Source: an uncultured Spirochaetaceae bacterium
Lineage (GTDB): Bacteria; Spirochaetota; Spirochaetia; Sphaerochaetales; Sphaerochaetaceae
DNA length: 55,363 nt
Direction of reading: 5' to 3'
NCBI GenBank assembly: GCA_944389295.1
Contig: CALXLV010000005.1
Span: 1-55,363, forward strand
Within the stretch, counting starts at the first letter, position 1, and each line of letters opens with the position of its first letter. Below the pieces are notes generated by a model, which searched no databases, had not been told where the DNA came from, and was given only the letters and a program-made list of their open reading frames with translations. Below, piece after piece: positions 49,596-55,363 of the stretch. Both the position numbers and the translations under genes were made by a program.

Positions 49596-49856
49596 ATGAA
49601 GAAGTCGAAAGTGAAAGTCAGGATCTGCCTCGGCACGGCCTGCTTCGTACAGGGAGGAGCCGATCTTCTCCTTTACAATGATTTTGTCGATCCGGCGATC
49701 CTTGCTGAGTGTGAGATCGAAGGCTGCTCCTGCCTCGATGAGTGCAAGGTCGGCAATGGCAGCGCGCCGTATGTATCCATCAATGACAAGATCTACAGCG
49801 GAGTGGACCAGGACACATTCTGCAAGCTCCTCGCGGAGGCCGTGAAGAATGCTTGA
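49596..49856 (+). CDS. Thioredoxin-like [2Fe-2S] ferredoxin, second copy in the hydrogenase operon
   Basis: 86 residues, AGGAGG eight bases before the ATG. Cysteine pairs RICLGTACFVQGG near 10 and CSCLDECKVGNG near 46 again fit the thioredoxin-like [2Fe-2S] domain, here with an extra cysteine (CEIEGCSC) next to the second pair. The sequence is only distantly similar to the copy at 46342, so the two are probably specialised. Its end overlaps the downstream hydrogenase start by eight bases, indicating translational coupling and a role as that enzyme's electron partner. Confidence 0.86.
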   Translation: MKKSKVKVRICLGTACFVQGGADLLLYNDFVDPAILAECEIEGCSCLDECKVGNGSAPYVSINDKIYSGVDQDTFCKLLAEAVKNA

Positions 49857-51300
49857 GCTGAACAATCAGTACACTCTGATGAAGAGGAAGATCGATACGG
49901 AAGTGCTCAAGTGCTTCTTCGATGATACCCTCGTAGAGCAGGCTGATAGGCTCCCGCTGGAGATAATTCCCAAGCACCGCACTCCTTTCCGCTGCTGCAT
50001 CTACAAGGAAAGGGCGATGGTCCGCTATAGGATAATGGCTCTCGCAGGTATCGACATCGAGCGCGACGACGATGAGGAGAAACCTCTCGCCGAGTACATG
50101 AAGGAAGTGCTTGAGAATGACAAGCCGCCTCTTCCGCTCCTGACGACGATTGTCACAGGATGCTCGGGATGTCCCAAGTCCCAGTACAGGATAAGCGACG
50201 GATGCCGCGGCTGTTTTGCCCGCCCCTGCATGTCCAACTGCCCGAAGGATGCCATAGTGTTCATCAACGGACAGGCCCATATCCAGGAGGACAGGTGCAT
50301 CAGATGCGGCAAGTGCATGGAGGTCTGTCCTTTCCATGCCGTTGTACATATCCCCGTTCCCTGCGAGGAGGCATGCCCCGTGGATGCCGTCACCAAGAAC
50401 GAGGAAGGGTTTGTCGAGATCGAGCATGACAAGTGCATCGGATGCGGCAAGTGCGTCCGCTCCTGCCCGTTCGGCGCGATAGTCGAGCGCTCCGGTCTTT
50501 TCCCCGTGCTGAAGATGCTCAAGAAGGGCGAGAAGGTTGTGGCTATGATCGCTCCTGCGATCGAGGGCCAGTTCCCCGGAACCCTTGCCCAGCTCAAGGC
50601 TGCGATAAAGAAGGCCGGCTTCTGCGATGTCGTCGAGGTTGCCGCCGGCGCGGAGATCACATCCGTCAACGAGGCTGAGGAGCTTCATAAGAAGATATCA
50701 GAGGGAGAGGGATTCATGACCACCTCCTGCTGTCCTTCGTACATGGAGCTTGTGGACATCCACATTCCTTATCTCAAGACGAGACGCTCCGAGTCGCTTT
50801 CTCCGATGGGATACACTGCCGAGATCGTCAGGAAGGACTATCCCGGGTGCAAGTCTGTATTCATCGGTCCGTGCCTTGCGAAGAAGGTCGAGGCTGCGAA
50901 GAAATACAGGGATACGATCGACGGCGTGATGACTTTCGCTGAGCTCGCATCGCTTTTCATCGCAAAGGGCATTGATGTCCGCGAGATGGAGGCTGATGAT
51001 CTGGGAGATACCTCGTCATTCGAGGACTGCCGCGAGTTTGCCGTCTCCACCGGTGTGGCCGCATGCGTGCTCCGCCGCTTCGAGGAAGAGGGCAAGACAC
51101 CGCGCATCCTTCCCATCAACGGTCTGGACAAGAAAACCGTGCGTCTGATGAAGACGTGGGAGAAGAGGGCCCCCGAGGCCGACCTCGTCGAGGTCATGGC
51201 GTGTGAGGGAGGCTGCATTGCAGGCCCCGGAACAATCGTCAAGCCGGCGCTCGCTCTCAAGCTGAGAAATGCTGCGAAGGCCGCGGCTGCGAAGAAATGA
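49849..51300 (+). CDS. [FeFe] hydrogenase with complete active site (group B-like)
   Basis: 483 residues. The N-terminal 100 residues precede a cysteine-rich region with several [4Fe-4S] motifs: TGCSGCPK near 103, DGCRGCFARPC near 118, CIRCGKCMEVC at 150-160 and CIGCGKCVRSC at 196-206. The H-cluster domain has all expected residues: TTSCCPS with Cys294 and Cys295, GPCLAKK with Cys342 and MACEGGCIAGPG with Cys452 and Cys456. The proton-transfer Cys294 is present, unlike in the sensor upstream, so this is probably the catalytic member. Group B hydrogenases are common in anaerobes but little studied. The maturation genes hydEFG are not in the window. A hairpin follows the stop. Confidence 0.92.
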   Translation: MLELNNQYTLMKRKIDTEVLKCFFDDTLVEQADRLPLEIIPKHRTPFRCCIYKERAMVRYRIMALAGIDIERDDDEEKPLAEYMKEVLENDKPPLPLLTTIVTGCSGCPKSQYRISDGCRGCFARPCMSNCPKDAIVFINGQAHIQEDRCIRCGKCMEVCPFHAVVHIPVPCEEACPVDAVTKNEEGFVEIEHDKCIGCGKCVRSCPFGAIVERSGLFPVLKMLKKGEKVVAMIAPAIEGQFPGTLAQLKAAIKKAGFCDVVEVAAGAEITSVNEAEELHKKISEGEGFMTTSCCPSYMELVDIHIPYLKTRRSESLSPMGYTAEIVRKDYPGCKSVFIGPCLAKKVEAAKKYRDTIDGVMTFAELASLFIAKGIDVREMEADDLGDTSSFEDCREFAVSTGVAACVLRRFEEEGKTPRILPINGLDKKTVRLMKTWEKRAPEADLVEVMACEGGCIAGPGTIVKPALALKLRNAAKAAAAKK

Positions 51301-51308
51301 CATTCTGC

Positions 51309-51338
51309 GCCTCCCCTTTCTTTCCTGAGAGGGGAGGC
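51309..51338 (+). terminator. Hairpin after the hydrogenase operon
   Basis: GCCTCCCCT (51309-51317) pairs with AGGGGAGGC (51330-51338); no strong T-run follows. Confidence 0.5.
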
Positions 51339-51389
51339 CGCTCTGTCTTGATATCGTCCTCCGTTTGCGTTATCTTCTAGCTATCTGCT

Positions 51390-51640
51390 ATGACGGAGAC
51401 GAGTAGCTTCCGATTCTGCCTCTGAGAGGGCGTCCGCTTCGGCGGGTGAGAGACGCCTGGGGATAGGATGCGAAAACCACTCCCGAGCTGCATGGGTGAA
51501 AGGATGCGAGTATTCCATGCCGTCGCCAGCGTCAATGGTACAAGAGCGTCCCCGCGAGGGGGAAGCAAGGTGGGACCGCGGAGCCTTTGCAGCTTCGTCC
51601 TTGCGTATCTGCGAGGATGAAACTGGAAAGGCTTTTTCTT
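51390..51640 (+). promoter_or_regulatory. T-box leader controlling thrS
   Basis: The leader has the parts of a T-box riboswitch that reads uncharged tRNA. An AGTA motif (near 51411), AGAGGG and GGGTG distal-loop blocks mark Stem I. The T-box sequence AAGGTGGGACCGCGG is at 51567-51581. A long terminator hairpin runs from AGCCTTT (51582-51588) to AAAGGCT (51627-51633), followed by TTTTTC. The base set ACC at 51476-51478, in GAAAACCA, is a candidate threonine specifier codon. Uncharged tRNA-Thr would stabilise the antiterminator and allow thrS expression. Confidence 0.85.
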
Positions 51641-51682
51641 TCCGGAACGAGTTCCGGATGGCTTTTCCGCTAGGAGAGGATT

Positions 51683-53419
51683 ATGGCAGACAATGAGAAG
51701 CTATCGATGATCCGTCACTCAACAGCTCATGTCATGGCCGAGGCTGTGCTTGAGCTCTTTCCAGGAGCCAAGATCGCGATAGGACCTGCGATCGAAAATG
51801 GTTTTTACTATGATTTCGACCTTCCCCGTCCGCTCACGGATGCGGATCTGGAGACGATCACGGAGCATATGAAGAAGATAATCTCTTCCGGAGTTCCTTT
51901 CGAGAGAAGGGAGGTTTCCAGAGAGGAGGCGAGAGAGATCTTCAAAGACCAGCCCTACAAGCTGGAGCTTCTTGATGCGATTCCGGAAGGCGAGACCGTT
52001 TCCCTCTATACCCAGGGTTCGTTTACCGATCTCTGCAGAGGCCCTCATGTTAAGAGCACTAAGGAGCTTCACGCCGATGCCTTCAAGCTGCTTTCCATAG
52101 CCGGCGCATACTGGCGCGGAAGCGAGAAGAATCCGATGCTCACCCGTATCTATGGAACAGCATGGAACAATGCCAAGGAGCTGAGGGTCTATCTGGATTA
52201 TCTTGCAGATATAGAGAAGAGGGATCACAGGAAGCTCGGCAAAGAGCTTGATCTCTTCTCCCTTCATGAGGAGGCAGGCCCCGGTCTTGTCTACTGGCAC
52301 CCGAGAGGAGCTAGGATAAGGCAGGCCATCGAGGATTTCTGGAGGGCCGAGCACTACAAGAACGGCTACGAGCTTGTCTACACTCCCCATGTCGGCAGGA
52401 GCTGGCTCTGGGAGACTTCGGGACATCTCGGCTTCTACAAGGAGTCGATGTATCCTCCGATGGAGATGGACAAGTCGGATTACTACGTCAAGCCGATGAA
52501 CTGCCCGTTCCACATCATGATCTACAAGAACACGAAGCACAGCTACCGTGAGTTCCCGTTCAGATGGGCAGAGCTCGGAACCGTCTACAGATACGAGAAG
52601 GCCGGAGCGCTCCATGGACTCATGAGAGTGCGCGGATTCACTCAGGATGATGCGCATCTCTTCGTCACTCCGGAGCAGATGGATGACGAGATAATCGAGG
52701 TGCTGAGATTCTCGATGTTCATGCTCCACTCATTCGGATTCGAGGATATACATGCGTATATCTCCACGAAGCCGGAGCACTCCGTCGGTGATCCGGAGAA
52801 GTGGGCGAGCGCTACTGCGGCGCTGAAGAAGGCTGTAGAGAAGGAAGGCCTCCAGTATGATATCGACGAGGGCGGCGGAGCGTTCTACGGACCGAAGATC
52901 GATCTCAAAGTAAAGGATGCGATCGGACGCGAGTGGCAGCTCTCGACTGTGCAGTTCGACTTCAATCTTCCCGAGCGCTTTGATCTGACCTTCGTTGACA
53001 GGGACGGCACAGAGAAGAGACCGTACATGATACACAGGGCGCTTCTCGGTTCGCTGGAGCGTTTCTTCGGCGTTCTCATCGAGCACTATGCCGGAGCGTT
53101 CCCGCCATGGCTCTCTCCCGACCAGATCGCGATCATACCTGTCGGAGAGTCCGCGTTCGAGTACTCGAAGAATCTCGAGAAGAGGCTCAGAGCGGAGGGA
53201 TTCAGGGTTGTCACCGATCTTTCCGGAGACAGGATGAACGCCAAGATCCGCAATGCGCAGAAGATGAAAACTCCGTATATGCTCATCATCGGCGAGAAGG
53301 AGATGGCCGGCGATCTTGTTTCCGTACGCTACCGCGGAGGAAAGCAGGTTAACGGCGTAAGCACCGCCGATTTCATCGCGGAAGTGCATGAGGCTGTAAA
53401 CAGCAAAGCCCAGATATGA
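51683..53419 (+). CDS. thrS: Threonyl-tRNA synthetase lacking the N-terminal TGS domain
   Basis: 578 residues; the E. coli enzyme has 642. The ATG follows GGAGAGG. The protein begins directly with the editing (N2) domain: MIRHSTAHVMAEAV near 9, and the SAD motif near 120-170. The TGS domain, usually about 60 residues before this point, is missing, and no in-frame start exists upstream because the T-box leader ends there. Class II core motifs are complete: zinc ligands in MNCPFH near 272 and downstream, RWAELGTVYRYE near 300 and the anticodon domain from about 470. Threonine is attached to tRNA-Thr. T-box controlled. Confidence 0.95.
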   Translation: MADNEKLSMIRHSTAHVMAEAVLELFPGAKIAIGPAIENGFYYDFDLPRPLTDADLETITEHMKKIISSGVPFERREVSREEAREIFKDQPYKLELLDAIPEGETVSLYTQGSFTDLCRGPHVKSTKELHADAFKLLSIAGAYWRGSEKNPMLTRIYGTAWNNAKELRVYLDYLADIEKRDHRKLGKELDLFSLHEEAGPGLVYWHPRGARIRQAIEDFWRAEHYKNGYELVYTPHVGRSWLWETSGHLGFYKESMYPPMEMDKSDYYVKPMNCPFHIMIYKNTKHSYREFPFRWAELGTVYRYEKAGALHGLMRVRGFTQDDAHLFVTPEQMDDEIIEVLRFSMFMLHSFGFEDIHAYISTKPEHSVGDPEKWASATAALKKAVEKEGLQYDIDEGGGAFYGPKIDLKVKDAIGREWQLSTVQFDFNLPERFDLTFVDRDGTEKRPYMIHRALLGSLERFFGVLIEHYAGAFPPWLSPDQIAIIPVGESAFEYSKNLEKRLRAEGFRVVTDLSGDRMNAKIRNAQKMKTPYMLIIGEKEMAGDLVSVRYRGGKQVNGVSTADFIAEVHEAVNSKAQI

Positions 53420-53431
53420 TCTATGATGAGG

Positions 53432-53450
53432 AGGGAGGTCGCGCCTCCCT
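53432..53450 (+). terminator. Hairpin after thrS
   Basis: AGGGAGG (53432-53438) and CCTCCCT (53444-53450) with a five-base loop; followed by a pyrimidine-rich stretch. A TATAAT at 53485-53490 could start a new transcript for pgsA. Confidence 0.5.
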
Positions 53451-53505
53451 TCTCTCTGTTTCTTCCGGCGGCTTTGCAATGCCGTATAATAGTTATGAGG
53501 TTCAG

Positions 53506-54102
53506 ATGAATATACCCAACAGACTTACGATACTCAGGCTGATAATGGTGCCTGTGTTCTTCATTTCCTACAGCATCTCGCTCCTTTCTTTCGAGGGAGC
53601 GGGAGTGGTGTCGGCTGTGATGATGTTCATATGCTATGCCATCGCCGAGCTCTCGGATCTTCTCGACGGAAAGATCGCGAGGAAATACAATCTCGTCACC
53701 GATCTTGGCAAGGTGATGGACCCTTTTGCGGACACGCTTTCGCATCTTACGTTCTTCGTCTGCTTCATGTCGTACGGGATCATGCCGGCGTGGGCGTTCG
53801 TGATAATCATGTGGAGGGAGTTCTCTATACTCTTCATGCGCATGCTGATGATGAGGGCGGGAAAGGCCATGCCTGCGAACATCTGGGGCAAGAGCAAGAC
53901 GGTGCTGTACGCAATAGCCTCGATCTTCTCGATTGTCTATATAGTGGCGGCCGCATTCGCTGCTCCGGGAAGCTGGAACAGTATCTATGAGACTCTTCTC
54001 TACGTTCTTTTCTCGCTTTCCGCAGCCGCTTCACTCCTCAGTTTCGTGACATATCTTTCCACAGTGCTCAGATCAGGGGCGCTCTCGGGAATGACGAGGT
54101 AG
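53506..54102 (+). CDS. pgsA: CDP-diacylglycerol-glycerol-3-phosphate phosphatidyltransferase
   Basis: 198 residues from the ATG at 53506 (GAGG five bases upstream); earlier in-frame ATGs would read through the hairpin. The protein begins MNIPNRLTILRLIMVPVFF, the typical start of PgsA. The CDP-alcohol phosphatidyltransferase motif D-x2-DG-x2-AR-x8-G-x3-D-x3-D is complete (DLLDGKIARKYNLVTDLGK and following, about 52-77). Five to six membrane segments. It makes phosphatidylglycerol phosphate for phospholipid synthesis. Thirteen bases separate it from the HAD gene, so they are likely co-transcribed. Confidence 0.92.
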   Translation: MNIPNRLTILRLIMVPVFFISYSISLLSFEGAGVVSAVMMFICYAIAELSDLLDGKIARKYNLVTDLGKVMDPFADTLSHLTFFVCFMSYGIMPAWAFVIIMWREFSILFMRMLMMRAGKAMPANIWGKSKTVLYAIASIFSIVYIVAAAFAAPGSWNSIYETLLYVLFSLSAAASLLSFVTYLSTVLRSGALSGMTR

Positions 54103-54115
54103 GGGAAAAGCTGCG

Positions 54116-54892
54116 ATGGAGGAGCGCGGACTTCCTTTTCAGGGACTGTCGGATGAGGAGAGAGCTGCTGTCGAGATCGTCGTAACCGATGTCGATGATA
54201 CGATCACAAAAGGCGGCAAGCTCTATCCAAACGCCTTCAGGGCTCTCTGGAGGCTAAAGCGCATGGGCAAGATGATCGTACTCCTTACCGGCGGTTCGGC
54301 AGGTTGGTCGGATGCCTATATCAGGCAGTGGCCCGTCGATGCCGTGATAGCCGAAGGAGGCGCTCTGATTCTCGCCCACGGAAAGAGCGGAGAGATCGTC
54401 TACAGGAACAATCCTATGCTCGATCCGCAGTGCCAGAAGAAGAAGGAGAATCTTCTCCGCCTTACCGCCGGTCTGAGGCTTTCGACAGACCAGTACGCCC
54501 GCATTTTCGATATCGCCTATGACAAGAAGCATCTCAGGGCTCATGAGATTCATACCCTTAAGGGGATGATAAAGGCTGCAGGCGGACACTGGAGCGAGAG
54601 TTCGATCCACATCAATGTCGGCTTCGGTTCATATGGAAAGAGATCGGCGCTTCTTTATTTCATGGAGTCGCTCTATGACATAAGCGGCGAACGGCTTGCG
54701 GAGAAAGGCGCGTATCTCGGCGACAGCCTAAACGATGAGGAGATGTTCGCATTCATGCCTCTCTCCGTCGGAATGCACAGCGTTGAGGATATGCGGGAGC
54801 AGTTCGTTCATCTCCCCAGATATATAACCGCGGGGTATGGAGGAGACGGTTTTGCAGATTTCGTCTCGAGTCTCGAGGGGCCGGCAGAATGA
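54116..54892 (+). CDS. HAD-superfamily phosphatase, Cof type
   Basis: 258 residues. The nucleophile Asp25 and acid Asp27 are in VVTDVDDTITKGG, motif II is VLLTGGSAGW near 55, and the acidic motif GDSLNDEEMF near 203 binds Mg2+. The cap is of the C2 type between about 85 and 190. Such proteins dephosphorylate sugar phosphates or other small metabolites; the substrate here is unknown, with mannosyl-3-phosphoglycerate phosphatase-like and sucrose-phosphatase-like enzymes being relatives. Being next to pgsA could hint at phosphatidylglycerol phosphate, but that activity belongs to other families, so this is weak. Confidence 0.83.
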   Translation: MEERGLPFQGLSDEERAAVEIVVTDVDDTITKGGKLYPNAFRALWRLKRMGKMIVLLTGGSAGWSDAYIRQWPVDAVIAEGGALILAHGKSGEIVYRNNPMLDPQCQKKKENLLRLTAGLRLSTDQYARIFDIAYDKKHLRAHEIHTLKGMIKAAGGHWSESSIHINVGFGSYGKRSALLYFMESLYDISGERLAEKGAYLGDSLNDEEMFAFMPLSVGMHSVEDMREQFVHLPRYITAGYGGDGFADFVSSLEGPAE

Positions 54893-54944
54893 TTCGCCTC
54901 CTGAGCTGATTTCAGCTCATCCCTTTCAGTTTTTCCTGCACATC

Positions 54945-54970
54945 AGCCGCACATGCGGCTTTTCTTTTTC
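54945..54970 (+). terminator. Rho-independent terminator after the HAD gene
   Basis: AGCCGCA (54945-54951), a two-base loop and TGCGGCT (54954-54960), then TTTCTTTTTC. A second stem TGAGCTGA/TCAGCTCA lies just upstream at 54902-54919. Confidence 0.8.
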
Positions 54971-54983
54971 AGTAATTTCATTC

Positions 54984-55058
54984 GCAGCAGTATCTTATAA
55001 AAAATTGTGCAAAATATTGAAATTTCTGTTGACAAAACCGCGGCGCTTGAGTTACTTT
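54984..55058 (+). promoter_or_regulatory. rRNA operon promoter with AT-rich upstream element
   Basis: Consensus TTGACA (55029-55034), 18 bases, then TACTTT (55053-55058) as the likely -10. The 45 bases before it (54984-55028) are dominated by A and T runs, like the UP element that recruits the RNA polymerase alpha subunit to rRNA promoters. Confidence 0.7.
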
Positions 55059-55251
55059 GTTTAGGCACGCCGACGATGGTGTGCAGGTTTTTGACAGAGA
55101 TATCAGCGAAGGGAAGAGATGAGAATATAGAGGCTTGTAAGCCTCTGTCAATTCAAACGAACGATAAAAGGTAGAAAGCCAAGAAGTTCGTAGCGAGCGG
55201 CAGGAAAGAATTAAGAAGTAAATAACCGCAGGCCTTGAGTCTGCGGTATCA
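55059..55251 (+). other. 16S rRNA leader with two hairpins
   Basis: About 190 bases from the presumed transcription start to the 16S 5' end. AGAGGCTT/AAGCCTCT (55129-55146) and ACCGCAG/CTGCGGT (55225-55247) form stable hairpins; the second lies just before the mature end and may belong to the RNase III processing stem, whose other strand lies beyond the window. Confidence 0.6.
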
Positions 55252-55363
55252 ATGACGGAGAGTTCGATCCTGGCTCAGAACGAACGCTGGCGGCGCGTCT
55301 TAAGCATGCAAGTCGAGCGAATCTATGCCTTCGGGCATGGGGAAGCGGCGGACGGGTGAGTAA
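55252..55363 (+). rRNA. rrs: 16S ribosomal RNA, 5' end (partial)
   Basis: The sequence from about 55252 contains GAGAGTTCGATCCTGGCTCA, then the conserved GAACGCTGGCGGCG and GCGGCGGACGGGTGAGTAA, as expected for the 5' domain of 16S rRNA. GCGTCTTAAGCATGCAAGTC is, as I recall it, typical of spirochaetes. The exact 5' end is estimated to within a few bases. The gene runs off the window. The usual T at the sixth base of AGAGTTTGATC is C here (55265). Confidence 0.97.

Noticed and set aside
1..55363. CRISPR arrays, tRNA genes and prophage genes
   Set aside because: No regularly spaced direct repeats, cloverleaf-forming segments or phage structural genes were found on either strand.

Overview
The window comes from a spirochaete, most likely a Sphaerochaeta-like or other anaerobic gut-type member of the Spirochaetia. 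The start of a 16S rRNA gene at the right edge carries the GCGTCTTAAGCATGCAAGTC stretch that I associate with spirochaetes. The gene content is that of a fermentative anaerobe: [FeFe] hydrogenases, Rex, glutamate dehydrogenase, glycolytic enzymes, many MATE pumps, and no respiratory chain. Base composition is moderate (roughly half G+C by eye) and coding density is high. The assignment below family level is inference.

Layout. 1-430: end of an IS3-like element abutting a small lipoprotein gene with a ten-G tract. 430-4.6 kb: zinc-ribbon flavin-fold protein, KtrB/KtrA potassium uptake, MATE pump. 4.6-11.2 kb: pyruvate kinase, two more MATE pumps, a Nudix hydrolase, a frameshifted lipoprotein and an esterase. 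11.3-15.7 kb: argCJBD operon. 16-18.7 kb: Pit phosphate transporter with its DUF47 partner behind a Pho-box-like repeat, then a 0.8 kb region without a convincing gene that holds two 62-bp hairpin repeats. 18.7-23.5 kb: complete branched-chain-type amino acid ABC transporter. 23.5-30 kb: a fourth MATE pump, an HPt-like protein plus lipoprotein, an NSS symporter, and gdhA with a DUF1846 gene. 30.2-34.2 kb: overlapping phosphofructokinase, Ppx/GppA and Ppk1 genes. 34.7-36.8 kb: pgi and argR. 36.9-40.7 kb: LemA, DUF2207 and two membrane proteins resembling the plant phytol and phytyl-phosphate kinases VTE5 and VTE6. 40.8-46.2 kb: groL, GH28, yajC, ispH, rex. 46.3-51.3 kb: a five-gene [FeFe] hydrogenase operon combining a PAS-containing sensory hydrogenase, a PP2C/SpoIIE phosphatase and a second hydrogenase with a complete active site. 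51.3-54.9 kb: T-box leader, thrS, pgsA and a HAD phosphatase. 55.0-55.4 kb: rRNA promoter, leader and 16S start.

How the parts connect. ArgR-box-like sites lie at argR, in front of argC and, with nearly the same geometry, in front of the amino acid transporter, suggesting one arginine-responsive circuit. The hydrogenase operon follows rex and looks like a hydrogen/redox sensing module that signals through a protein phosphatase. Phosphate uptake, polyphosphate turnover and an unusual phosphofructokinase suggest linked phosphate and energy metabolism. Several monocistronic genes have a -10-like hexamer only 5-8 bases before the start codon and no ribosome binding site, so leaderless mRNAs may be common here.
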